Shown: piece after piece, positions 1 to 7,244 of the stretch | How the letters are laid out: each line of letters starts with the position of its first letter | Position numbering within the stretch: the stretch's first letter is position 1 | Assembly: GCA_944323365.1 (NCBI GenBank) | Contig: CALUSG010000017.1 | Span: 1 to 61,420, forward strand | Origin: Candidatus Gastranaerophilales bacterium | GTDB taxonomy: Bacteria > Cyanobacteriota > Vampirovibrionia > Gastranaerophilales > Gastranaerophilaceae | Direction: 5' to 3' | Length of the DNA: 61,420 bases | Program-made: the position numbers and the translations under genes | The notes under the pieces: model-generated | The model's database searches: none | Told to the model about the DNA's origin: nothing | Seen by the model: the letters and a program-made list of their open reading frames with translations, nothing else

Positions 1-779
1 GATTCGGTTTTACTTTGGCCGAGGTATTAATTACCTTGGGTATCATCGGTGTAGTTGCCGCAATGACAATTCCTACATTGATTTCAAACACAAACGGTGC
101 ACAATTTAAATCAGCTTACAAAAAAGCTCTTTCAAGCTTGAACCAGGCTGTTTTAATGAACGTTGCAATGGAAGACACAGATTTTTCAACATTGAAAGAT
201 GACTCAGCATCAGTAGGCGGAAACCACGTAGCAGGTTCATTAGCTGCAATGTTGACAAATCGTTTACAATCAGCAACAGATGTATCTTCAACTTACTTCA
301 CAGAAGTAACTACAAACAGCGGTGCATTGCCAACTTCTACAATCGAAGTTACTGTTTCTTGTACACAAGACGACATTGATGACGCTGATGCAGCAGGTGA
401 TACAGCAGACGGTACATCATTAGGATTATGCGAAGGTCAAACAATCACACCGCCTGATACAACAGTTGAAGTTACAGGTGACATCAACTTTGCACCAACA
501 GCAACTGATTACTTTGTATATGCTTTAGCTGACGGTACATACTTCGGATTCAAAAAAGCTGCAGTTAACTGCTCAACAAAAGCTAACGAAGATTGTATGG
601 GATTCATCGATGTAAACGGTTCTACTAACCCGAATACAATTATCGAATGTGATGATCCTGCAGCTGCAACTTGCGAAGTATCAAATTCAAACATCAAAGA
701 TATTTATCCGGTTTATTTCTACGGACAAACTGTTGAACCTGCTTCTGAAGCAGCTAGAACTGTATTGTTCGGTAAATAA
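1..779 (+). CDS. Type IV prepilin-like protein, 5' end cut by window edge
   Basis: The visible reading frame opens with FGFTLAEVLITLGIIGVV, the class III signal of type IV prepilins and type II secretion pseudopilins: Phe at mature position 1 (cleavage before F), Glu at +5, then a hydrophobic helix. By family knowledge the leader is cut and the Phe methylated by a PilD-type peptidase before assembly. The start codon and basic leader lie left of the window. About 258 residues are visible. The mature part is rich in Ala/Thr/Asp and has several Cys that could form a disulfide-bonded C-terminal loop. A strong terminator follows the stop. Prepilin identity is firm; whether it is a major pilin, minor pilin or pseudopilin cannot be told. 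Confidence 0.9.
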   Translation, partial: FGFTLAEVLITLGIIGVVAAMTIPTLISNTNGAQFKSAYKKALSSLNQAVLMNVAMEDTDFSTLKDDSASVGGNHVAGSLAAMLTNRLQSATDVSSTYFTEVTTNSGALPTSTIEVTVSCTQDDIDDADAAGDTADGTSLGLCEGQTITPPDTTVEVTGDINFAPTATDYFVYALADGTYFGFKKAAVNCSTKANEDCMGFIDVNGSTNPNTIIECDDPAAATCEVSNSNIKDIYPVYFYGQTVEPASEAARTVLFGK

Positions 780-796
780 TCGAAATATTTTTAGGC

Positions 797-824
797 AAAA
801 AAGACAGCGAAAGCTGTCTTTTTT
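797..824 (+). terminator. Rho-independent terminator after prepilin
   Basis: Perfect stem AAGACAGC / GCTGTCTT around a GAAA tetraloop, followed by a T run. It also has an A run on the left, so it could work in both directions and end the convergent GNAT-like gene on the minus strand. Confidence 0.85.
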
Positions 825-838
825 GTTGTATTTACGGC

Positions 839-1546
839 TTAAATTTCATAATCAATGCAGTGCTTTTTTAATAAGTTATTATAATAATTTTTGTTAGCAA
901 TAATCATATTTTTGTCTAAAACCATGTCGCTTCCGTATTCAAATTCATCCAGCAGCTCGAGTTTATTTTTTTGACTAAGAATTGTTTGTAAATAATCATA
1001 CATTATTTTATTTCCGATAGCGGCTTTTTCGGTTAACGGAATATCCCTGGCAAGTAAAACGGCAGCACGTTTTGAATAATTATTGTAGAGCGGATTTTTT
1101 TGTTTAGCCAGTTTTACAATATTATTATATAGTCCTTCTTCCCACATTTCATCAGGGTAAAATCCGAATTTTGCATGAAAAGGGAGTGCTGTTGCCGTTG
1201 CAAATAAATTGACGCTTCCGAGATTGTTTTCAAGCATTTCAATAATGTTTGCCAAATGTAAAATTGTGCCTAAGCCTTTTTCCTGAAAAGAATTTTTGGT
1301 GGCCATATTGTTTACTATGAGCCTGTTATTGTATATTTGGATTTCTTCTTTTGATGATTGGTCAAAGATATCTTCGTCATTGATTGTTATATTTAGTTTA
1401 TCATTATCAATTTTATTAATATTTACTGTGTAGACCTGATAATTTTTGTCCCTGCAGCTAAAATCATCAAAAAGGTTTAAGTCGTCATTTTTTATGGTTT
1501 TGAGCTTTTGAAAGTTGATATTAGGATGTAAGTTTTCTATTTTCAT
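839..1546 (-). CDS. GNAT-like N-acetyltransferase paralogue A (motif-bearing N-terminus)
   Basis: 235 residues. The centre carries GNAT hallmarks: EKGLGT at the acetyl-CoA pyrophosphate loop, a long helix (LHLANIIEMLENN) and FHAKFGF, the usual FYxKxGF-type motif of the last conserved strand. Substrate unknown. It is a tandem paralogue of the next gene (same motif order and same IDYEI C-terminus). I chose ATG at 1546, giving MKIENLHPNINFQ, because a TTG six bases upstream adds only two residues and the paralogue starts at the matching place. The N-terminus resembles the short motif (basic start, then an S/N-x-F core) found in many proteins of this window. No signal peptide is visible. Confidence 0.75.
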   Translation of the reverse strand: MKIENLHPNINFQKLKTIKNDDLNLFDDFSCRDKNYQVYTVNINKIDNDKLNITINDEDIFDQSSKEEIQIYNNRLIVNNMATKNSFQEKGLGTILHLANIIEMLENNLGSVNLFATATALPFHAKFGFYPDEMWEEGLYNNIVKLAKQKNPLYNNYSKRAAVLLARDIPLTEKAAIGNKIMYDYLQTILSQKNKLELLDEFEYGSDMVLDKNMIIANKNYYNNLLKKHCIDYEI

Positions 1547-1601
1547 AATCAAACCTGTAAATGTTGAAATTTGCTTTTAAAATTTTGGCAAATTTAGTAA
1601 C

Positions 1602-2303
1602 TTAAATTTCATAATCAATGTTGTATTTTTTGAATAATTTGTTGTAATAATCTTTGTTTTCAATAACTGTTTTTTGCTCCAAAAACATATCAATACCGTT
1701 TGAAAATTCACCGGTAAGGTCTTGTTTATTTTTAATTGTGAGTTTAAGGTAATCATTCATGATACTGTTGCCAAGTGTTGTTTTTTCTTCCCAGGAAAGC
1801 TCCTGTTGCCGGTATAATAAAAGTTTTGCCTTCTGAGCCAGCCATTTGGGAGATTTTAAAGATGCAATTTTTTCAATGTTTGAACATAGACTTCCGTCCC
1901 AAATTCCGTTTGTTGAAAATCCGTTTTTAGCATGAAATGGTATAGCTGTGGACATTGAATAACCTTTTATCATTTTTATATTTTTGTTTTCAAGCATTTC
2001 AATAATGTTTGCCAAATTTAAAATAGTCCCAAGTCCTTGTTTTTGTTTAGAAATGTTCGTTGAGATTAAGTCTAAGTTAATTGAATCTTCATTAAAACGT
2101 ATATCGGCAGCTGATACCGGGGTGTGAGTATTTAAGGGTTTAGCTGATATTTCATATCTTAGCTCAGCAACTTTATTGATATTAACATTATACAATTGGG
2201 AATTTCTATCCCGGCATTTAAATCCTTTGAATAATTTTAAACCGTCACTGTTAATAATTTTTAAGCTTTGAAATGATATATTAGGTTTTATATTTATTTC
2301 CAT
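1602..2303 (-). CDS. GNAT-like N-acetyltransferase paralogue B (motif-bearing N-terminus)
   Basis: 233 residues, upstream tandem paralogue of the 839-1546 protein. It shares KQGLGTILNLANIIEMLENK (acetyl-CoA binding loop and following helix) and FHAKNGF. The start MEINIKPNISFQ matches the paralogue. Both C-termini end in IDYEI. A 55-bp gap separates the two genes; each has an AGCAAATTT element upstream (here 2329-2338, minus strand), so they may be transcribed separately under common control. The substrate is unknown. The second half (about residues 150-233) is helical and lysine-rich and may be a family-specific domain. Confidence 0.75.
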   Translation of the reverse strand: MEINIKPNISFQSLKIINSDGLKLFKGFKCRDRNSQLYNVNINKVAELRYEISAKPLNTHTPVSAADIRFNEDSINLDLISTNISKQKQGLGTILNLANIIEMLENKNIKMIKGYSMSTAIPFHAKNGFSTNGIWDGSLCSNIEKIASLKSPKWLAQKAKLLLYRQQELSWEEKTTLGNSIMNDYLKLTIKNKQDLTGEFSNGIDMFLEQKTVIENKDYYNKLFKKYNIDYEI

Positions 2304-2328
2304 ACTTTTTTAAAATACAAAAATGTTA

Positions 2329-2338
2329 AAATTTGCTA
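2329..2338 (-). promoter_or_regulatory. TAGCAAATTT element upstream of GNAT-like paralogue B
   Basis: On the minus strand, TAGCAAATTT followed by TAACATTT. The same core (AGCAAATTT then a pyrimidine and AACATTT) occurs upstream of paralogue A at 1567-1576, and TAGCAAATTT recurs upstream of other lineage-specific genes (11254-11263 minus, 18352-18361 plus). The -10 box is not clear here. Candidate regulatory element only. Confidence 0.4.
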
Positions 2339-2343
2339 CTTTT

Positions 2344-2373
2344 TTGAAATGATTTATTTTTTTGATATATAAT
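2344..2373 (+). promoter_or_regulatory. Promoter of the accD operon
   Basis: TTGAAA at 2344-2349, 18-nt spacer and TATAAT at 2368-2373 form a good sigma70-type promoter. The predicted transcript starts near 2380, just before the AAAGGGA ribosome binding site. The ATG inside the -10 box (2372) therefore cannot be the accD start. Confidence 0.65.
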
Positions 2374-2392
2374 GATAAAAAAGGGATATATT

Positions 2393-3256
2393 ATGACAGT
2401 TCAAGATTGGTTTGAAAAGCGAAAAGAAGCACAAATACAAAGACGTGCACTGGAAGCAAAAGCAGCGGTAGTAGAAAATCCTGATTTGTGGACAAAATGT
2501 GTGCATTGCGAAGCTCAACTTTTAAAATCAGATATAGAAGACAATATGTATGTGTGTCCGATATGTGATTATCATTTTAGAATAAATGCAAGAACCCGCA
2601 TCAAACAGCTGTTTGATGAAGGTTCATTTGAAGAAATGTTTTCGGAAATAAAACCGACAGATCCGTTGGAATTTGTAGACACAGAACCGTATGTGTCAAG
2701 ATTGGAAAAGGCACATCAAAAAACAGGATTGGATGACGCTGTAATTACCGGAATAGGAACAATAGACGGCCATAAAACAGCGGTAGCCGTAATGGATTTT
2801 GATTTTATGGGCGGTTCAATGGGCAGCGTTGTGGGTGAAAAGGTCACAAGTATAATAGAAAAAGCAATAGAACAAAGGCTTCCCGTAATAACAGTTACGT
2901 CATCAGGCGGAGCAAGAATGCAGGAAAGTGCTTTGAGCCTTATGCAAATGGCAAAAACAGCTTGTGCGTGCTCAAGACTTGATGAGGCAGGATTATTATA
3001 TATAAATTTATTAACAGAACCGACTTTCGGCGGTGTAACGGCAAGTTTCGGCACTTTAGGCGATATTATTATTGCTGAACAGGGGGCTAGAATCGGATTT
3101 GCAGGAAGACGTGTTATCGAACAGACTATCAGAAAAAAACTGCCGTCTGATTTCCAAACTGCCGAATATCTGTTAAAATATGGTCAGGTAGATATAGTAT
3201 CTTCCCGTAAAGATTTGAAAAAAACATTGGCAAATGTCTTGTCAATGCATGAATAG
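2393..3256 (+). CDS. accD: Acetyl-CoA carboxylase carboxyltransferase subunit beta
   Basis: 287 residues. AccD pairs with AccA to move the carboxyl group from carboxybiotin to acetyl-CoA, giving malonyl-CoA for fatty acid synthesis. The N-terminus MTVQDWFEKRKEAQ is typical. A zinc ribbon is visible (CVHC then CPIC), followed by the crotonase-fold core with SSGGARMQES and TEPTFGGVTASFG. I start at 2393 because AAAGGGA lies just upstream, while the in-frame ATG at 2372 falls in the -10 box. First gene of accD-accA-prmA-kdsB. Confidence 0.95.
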   Translation: MTVQDWFEKRKEAQIQRRALEAKAAVVENPDLWTKCVHCEAQLLKSDIEDNMYVCPICDYHFRINARTRIKQLFDEGSFEEMFSEIKPTDPLEFVDTEPYVSRLEKAHQKTGLDDAVITGIGTIDGHKTAVAVMDFDFMGGSMGSVVGEKVTSIIEKAIEQRLPVITVTSSGGARMQESALSLMQMAKTACACSRLDEAGLLYINLLTEPTFGGVTASFGTLGDIIIAEQGARIGFAGRRVIEQTIRKKLPSDFQTAEYLLKYGQVDIVSSRKDLKKTLANVLSMHE

Positions 3257-3265
3257 AGGTTTAAG

Positions 3266-4222
3266 ATGACAAGTTTATTGGATTTTGAAAAGCCGATTAT
3301 GGAAATTCAGGAAAAGATTGAGGAACTGAAAAAAATAAGTTTGGAGTCCGGCATGGATTTAAATAAAGAAATAGAAACATTTGAACAACAGGCAGATGAC
3401 TACAGAAAAGAACTGTATTCAAATTTACGGCCTTCACAAAAAATGCAGATAGCAAGACATCCCGAAAGACCTAATTTTATGGATTATGTAAGCCGTATAT
3501 GCGAGGATTTTGTGGAATTACACGGCGATAGAGAAGGTATGGATGACAGAGCCATTATCGGCGGACTGGCAAAGATAAACGGTCGTCCTGTAATGATTAT
3601 AGGCACAATGAAAGGTAAATCTACCAAAGAAAACTTAGAATATAACTTTGGCATGCCTCAACCTGAGGGTTATAGAAAAGCATTAAGATTATTCAAACAC
3701 GCAGATAAATTTAATTTGCCGATAGTTACAATAATAGACACTCCCGGAGCATATCCCGGAATTAGTGCGGAAGAAAAAGGCCAGGGTTCGGCTATTGCCG
3801 TAAACCTGCGGGAAATGGCTAAGCTTAAGGTTCCTGTTATTGCAATAATCTCAGGTGAAGGCTGTTCCGGCGGTGCTTTAGGTCTTGCCGTTGCAAATAA
3901 AGTATTTTTGTTGGAACACGCTTATTATACAGTTATTTCACCGGAAGGCTGTGCCTCTATACTTTGGCGGGATGCCTCTAAAAATAATGAAGCAGCTGAT
4001 GCTTTAAAAATTACGGCTCCTGATTTGATGAAATTTAATATTATAGACGGTGATATAAAAGAGCCTGTTGGCGGAGCTCATAAAGATTACGATACGGCTG
4101 CACAAGAATTAAAACAGACCGTTATTTCAAGCCTCAACGAACTTGACAGGCTGTCAGGTGATGAATTAAAATCTCAGCGTTACGAAAAATTCAGAAAAAT
4201 GGGTGCTTTCTTAACATGTTAA
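3266..4222 (+). CDS. accA: Acetyl-CoA carboxylase carboxyltransferase subunit alpha
   Basis: 318 residues, the usual AccA length. The N-terminal helical part (IEELKKISLESGMDLNKEI) is followed by the carboxyltransferase core: QIARHPERPNFMDYV, FGMPQPEGYRKALR, TPGAYPGISAEEKGQ and SGEGCSGGALGLAVAN, the oxyanion-hole glycine pairs of the family. It starts 9 bp after accD behind GAGG and overlaps or abuts prmA at its stop (TAATG). AccA and AccD form a heterotetramer, so operon pairing fits. The biotin carboxylase and BCCP genes are not in this window. Confidence 0.96.
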   Translation: MTSLLDFEKPIMEIQEKIEELKKISLESGMDLNKEIETFEQQADDYRKELYSNLRPSQKMQIARHPERPNFMDYVSRICEDFVELHGDREGMDDRAIIGGLAKINGRPVMIIGTMKGKSTKENLEYNFGMPQPEGYRKALRLFKHADKFNLPIVTIIDTPGAYPGISAEEKGQGSAIAVNLREMAKLKVPVIAIISGEGCSGGALGLAVANKVFLLEHAYYTVISPEGCASILWRDASKNNEAADALKITAPDLMKFNIIDGDIKEPVGGAHKDYDTAAQELKQTVISSLNELDRLSGDELKSQRYEKFRKMGAFLTC

Positions 4223-5127
4223 TGACAAAATATTACGAATTGTCTATTAAGATTAACCCTGAATTAGCAGACGTTATGAGCGATTTTTGCTTTGAAAAAT
4301 TTCCCTGCGAAGGCGTTATTTTGGCAGAAGAAGCCTATAAAGATCTTGAAATGATATCCAGCACAGAAGGGACATTAAAAGTGTTTTTGACAGAAAACGT
4401 GCCGGATATAGAAAATATTTTGTCTGCTCAAAAAAATTTGCTAAAATCCCGTGGTTTGTCTGATGAAGAAATCGGAAGTTTTGAATTTTCCGTTGAAGAA
4501 AAGGAAAATAAAGACTGGTCAGAAAAATGGAAAGAAAAATGGGATATAACACGTATAACTGATAAAATTGTGGTTGTGCCCGACTGGATTGAATATACAC
4601 CGCAACAAAATGAGGCGGTTATAAAACTTGAGCCCGGCTGTGCATTCGGTACGGGAACTCATCCGACAACACAGCTTTGCATGAAAATGATTGAAAAATA
4701 TATGCAAAAAAATTCAGATGTGGCGGATATAGGTACAGGGTCGGGAATTTTAGCTATTTGTGCCAAAAAGTTCGGAGCAAATTTCGTCTATGGCTGCGAT
4801 AATGACGAAACAGTTATTGATGTTGCGAGCCAAAATGCTCTGAAAAATAATGTTCAATGCTTATTTGAGCTTAATACCGCCGATAAAGTTAATAAAAAAT
4901 TCGACTTTGTGTTGGCGAATATTTTGCATAATGTGCTGGCAGATATTATGGCTGATTTGAAAAATCTGCTGAAAGACGATGGAATCCTCGTTTTAAGCGG
5001 GATTTTAAACGAAAAGAAACAAATAGTGTTGAATGCAGTGGAAAAGTGTGATTTAATGTTATTGGAAGAAGTTAACCAAAACCAGTGGACGGCTTTGGTA
5101 GTGAGGAAAATATGTCAACAGCAGTAA
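4222..5127 (+). CDS. prmA: Ribosomal protein L11 methyltransferase
   Basis: 301 residues. PrmA uses S-adenosylmethionine to trimethylate ribosomal protein L11. Visible signatures are CAFGTGTHPTT (about residue 138), the SAM-binding motif DIGTGSGILAICAKKFGA, the acidic GCDND strand end, and VLANILHNVLADIM with the usual N-x4-L segment. The start at 4222 shares its A with the accA stop (TAATG coupling); an ATG at 4216 in the same frame would add two residues. Its 3' end overlaps kdsB by 16 bp. Fourth-position methylase in a lipid operon is a matter of genome packing rather than shared pathway. Confidence 0.93.
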   Translation: MTKYYELSIKINPELADVMSDFCFEKFPCEGVILAEEAYKDLEMISSTEGTLKVFLTENVPDIENILSAQKNLLKSRGLSDEEIGSFEFSVEEKENKDWSEKWKEKWDITRITDKIVVVPDWIEYTPQQNEAVIKLEPGCAFGTGTHPTTQLCMKMIEKYMQKNSDVADIGTGSGILAICAKKFGANFVYGCDNDETVIDVASQNALKNNVQCLFELNTADKVNKKFDFVLANILHNVLADIMADLKNLLKDDGILVLSGILNEKKQIVLNAVEKCDLMLLEEVNQNQWTALVVRKICQQQ

Positions 5128-5843
5128 TAATTCCGGCAAGATACGGATCAAGCAGATTAAAAGGTAAACCGTTAATAGAAGTTAACGGAAAACCAATTAT
5201 TCAGTGGGTATTTGAAAAAGCAGTAAAAGCATCTTTGGCAGACAGAGTTATCGTAGCAACAGATAACGAAGAAATCTTACAAACCTGTTTGTTATTCGGT
5301 GCAGAGGCGGAAATGACCTCAGAAGCACATAATTGCGGCAGCGAAAGAATTATGGAAGTTGTTCAAAGACATCCCGAAATCGATTATATCGTTAATCTTC
5401 AAGGTGATGAGCCGCTAATCCGCCCCGAAAGCATCGACGATGTTATAAGAAGCCTTAAAAATGATGCGAACGCTGATATATCAACTCTTATAAGAGTCTT
5501 GAAAGATAAAAAAGAAATCGAAAACCCTAATGTTGTTAAGTGCGTCGTTGATAACAACGGCTATGCTCTTTATTTTTCACGATCTAAAATCCCTTACGAA
5601 AGAAATGAAGGGCATGCAACTTTTTACGGACATTTAGGTATTTACGGGTATAAAAGAGAGGCTTTGGCTAAAATGACTAATTTGCCTCAAACAAGTTTAG
5701 AACTTTCAGAAAGTTTGGAACAGCTGCGAGCCCTGCAGTACGGAATGAAAATTAAAACCAGTGTTGTCGATTTTATACCTGTTGGTATTGATACTGTCGA
5801 AGACTTAGAAAGATTCAGAGAAATTATCTCAGCTCAATCTTAA
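5112..5843 (+). CDS. kdsB: 3-deoxy-manno-octulosonate cytidylyltransferase
   Basis: 243 residues. KdsB joins Kdo to CMP for insertion into the LPS inner core, so it signals a Gram-negative outer membrane with LPS. Family motifs: IIPARYGSSRLKGKPL at the N-terminus (CTP binding), ATDNEEI, NCGSERI and NLQGDEPLI (metal-binding Asp). The start at 5112 follows GAGGA by a short gap and gives the canonical MSTAVIIPAR; a longer upstream reading into prmA adds non-family residues. Last gene of the accD operon. Confidence 0.95.
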   Translation: MSTAVIIPARYGSSRLKGKPLIEVNGKPIIQWVFEKAVKASLADRVIVATDNEEILQTCLLFGAEAEMTSEAHNCGSERIMEVVQRHPEIDYIVNLQGDEPLIRPESIDDVIRSLKNDANADISTLIRVLKDKKEIENPNVVKCVVDNNGYALYFSRSKIPYERNEGHATFYGHLGIYGYKREALAKMTNLPQTSLELSESLEQLRALQYGMKIKTSVVDFIPVGIDTVEDLERFREIISAQS

Positions 5844-5851
5844 AAAAGTAC

Positions 5852-5880
5852 TTGCAATTTTTCTTTACTTAGGTTAATAT
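5852..5880 (+). promoter_or_regulatory. Promoter of the RpaB-like regulator gene
   Basis: TTGCAA (5852-5857), 17-nt spacer, TAATAT (5875-5880). The 5' leader would be about 70 nt and very AT-rich with repeated AAAT units. The same TTGCAA -35 occurs before the GltD-like gene at 28183. Confidence 0.55.
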
Positions 5881-5956
5881 ATCGTTATAAAAATATAAAT
5901 AAATAAATAATTTGTAATAATTTTTAATGGTGTAAGATTTTTATAAGGAAATGACT

Positions 5957-6706
5957 ATGACAGAAAATGCTGAAATGCCAAATGAAACAGAAGATCGTCA
6001 ACGTATACTTTTGGCTGACGATGAAGCAAGTATCAGACGTATATTGGAAACTAGATTAAAAATGGCCGGATATGACGTTTATACAGCACAAGACGGAGAA
6101 GAAGCCGTTAACGCATTTAACAAATACAATCCTGATTTGGTAGTGTTAGATGTAATGATGCCAAAAATGGATGGTTATGGTGTAACACGAGAAATAAGAA
6201 GAACTTCAGATGTACCTATAATTATATTGACAGCATTGGGCGATGTTTCAGAAAGAATTACAGGTTTGGAACTTGGTGCTGATGACTATGTGATTAAACC
6301 ATTTAGCCCGAAAGAATTGGAAGCTCGTGTAAAAGCCGTGTTAAGACGTACAAATAACCGTGAAATAGTTGCTAATACCGGCAAAGTTACCAAAAATGTT
6401 ATTACAACCGGTAATATAAAAATAGATACAGCACGTCGTCAAGTGTTTAGAAAAAATGAACGTATCAGATTGACCGGCATGGAATTTAGCTTGTTAGAAT
6501 TGTTAGTAAACAATTCAGGTCAGGCCTTTTCAAGAAACGAAATATTGCAGCACGTGTGGGCATACCCGCCTGATCACAGAATAGATACTCGAGTAGTAGA
6601 TGTACATATATCAAGATTAAGATCTAAATTGGAATCAGATCCGGCTAATCCTGAATTAATATTAACCGCAAGAGGAATCGGATATATGTTTCAAAGAATA
6701 AGTTAA
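5957..6706 (+). CDS. rpaB: OmpR-family response regulator, RpaB/Ycf27-like
   Basis: 249 residues: receiver domain followed by an OmpR-type winged helix. The string DDEASIRRILETRLKMAGYD and DVMMPKMDGYG, TALGDVSERITGLELGADDY and IKPFSPKELEARVKAVLRR closely match what I know of cyanobacterial RpaB (Ycf27). The phospho-acceptor Asp (DVMMP), the Thr (LTA) and the Lys (IKPF) are all present, so it should be phosphorylatable. In cyanobacteria RpaB governs light and redox genes; here there is no photosynthesis, so its regulon must have changed. Start at 5957 fits AAGGA at 5945-5949; ATG at 5951 sits too close to it. Monocistronic between its own promoter and terminator; no cognate kinase adjacent. 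Confidence 0.92.
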   Translation: MTENAEMPNETEDRQRILLADDEASIRRILETRLKMAGYDVYTAQDGEEAVNAFNKYNPDLVVLDVMMPKMDGYGVTREIRRTSDVPIIILTALGDVSERITGLELGADDYVIKPFSPKELEARVKAVLRRTNNREIVANTGKVTKNVITTGNIKIDTARRQVFRKNERIRLTGMEFSLLELLVNNSGQAFSRNEILQHVWAYPPDHRIDTRVVDVHISRLRSKLESDPANPELILTARGIGYMFQRIS

Positions 6707-6729
6707 TCCCGTAAAAAACGGGATTTTTC
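6706..6729 (+). terminator. Rho-independent terminator of the RpaB-like gene
   Basis: Stem ATCCCGT / ACGGGAT around an A-rich loop, then five T. The 5' arm begins at the last base of the stop codon. Confidence 0.85.
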
Positions 6730-6745
6730 TTTATCTATAAAAGTC

Positions 6746-6773
6746 TTGATTTAGAGAATGTTTATGATAAGAT
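6746..6773 (+). promoter_or_regulatory. Likely tRNA-His promoter
   Basis: TTGATT (6746-6751), 16-nt spacer, TAAGAT (6768-6773); transcription would start a few bases before the mature tRNA 5' end. Confidence 0.4.
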
Positions 6774-6781
6774 AAAGATAT

Positions 6782-6858
6782 GGCGTCTGTCGTCAAGCGG
6801 TTAAGACCTCGGATTGTGGTTCCGATATGCATGGGTTCGAATCCCATCAGACGCCCCA
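6782..6858 (+). tRNA. trnH: tRNA-His (GTG)
   Basis: Full cloverleaf: acceptor GCGTCTG pairs with CAGACGC; anticodon stem TCGGA/TCCGA encloses loop TTGTGGT with anticodon GTG (His); T arm ATGGG/CCCAT with GTTCGAA. The extra 5' G at -1 pairs with C73, the identity element of tRNA-His, and both -1G and the 3' CCA are encoded. It is followed at once by a small terminator. Confidence 0.97.
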
Positions 6859-6865
6859 TTTTTAA

Positions 6866-6890
6866 GGCTCTCCATAAGGAGAGTTTTTTA
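6866..6890 (+). terminator. Rho-independent terminator after tRNA-His
   Basis: CTCTCC (6868-6873), ATAA loop, GGAGAG (6878-6883), six T. Confidence 0.8.
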
Positions 6891-7032
6891 ATGCGTATGA
6901 TGAGGGTGAGAACCCATCAAAGGCGAAGCCTTTAAAGGAGTTCGAACGTGAGCGAGCTGAGGGCGTAGGGATTTACGTATGTCAATCCCGCAGACCCGTT
7001 AGAGCAAGAAGACAATCCGATGCCCCATTTTT
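6891..7032 (+). other. Hairpin-rich, GC-richer non-coding element downstream of tRNA-His
   Basis: No plausible gene in the 385 bp between the tRNA and 7245. This part is clearly more GC-rich than its surroundings and holds three short perfect hairpins: GGGT-GAGA-ACCC (6904-6915, GNRA-type loop), AAAGGC-GAA-GCCTTT (6919-6933) and GGGATT/AATCCC (6968-6989). It also repeats pieces of the tRNA: GTTCGAA at 6940, CCCATCA at 6913, and GATGCCCCATTTTTAA at 7019-7034, which copies the tRNA 3' end and flank (GACGCCCCATTTTTAA, 6850-6865) with one mismatch. It may be a structured RNA or a relic of a tRNA-targeted insertion. The remainder, 7083-7230, is AT-rich with nothing recognisable. Confidence 0.5.
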
Positions 7033-7082
7033 AAAAGCTTTATTTTATGAGAGCCGTATAGACCTCCTAAAGCTTTTTATTT
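7033..7082 (+). terminator. Terminator-like hairpin with anti-Shine-Dalgarno sequence in the loop
   Basis: AAAAGCTTT (7033-7041) pairs with AAAGCTTTT (7069-7077), followed by a T-rich tail. The 27-nt loop contains GACCTCCT (7061-7068), complementary to the ribosome binding site core AGGAGGT. It would end any transcript running through the element to its left. Confidence 0.5.
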
Positions 7083-7244
7083 ATTTTAGCATATGTATAA
7101 AAGGCCTTAATACTTCTTAATAATTATTAGTTTTTTATTGAAAAGTATTATAGTTTGTTATACCTTGATAAAAAAGTTTAAAATAAATAAATTTATTATG
7201 AATTTTAAAATTATTAGAATGGTCTTGATTATTAGGAGTAAAAA

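Noticed and set aside
2372-2392. Earlier ATG for accD
   Set aside because: The ATG is part of the TATAATG of the promoter; the ribosome binding site sits between it and ATG 2393.
6902-7027. Second, degenerate tRNA gene after tRNA-His
   Set aside because: T-arm and 3'-end fragments are present, but no acceptor, D or anticodon stems can be folded into a cloverleaf.
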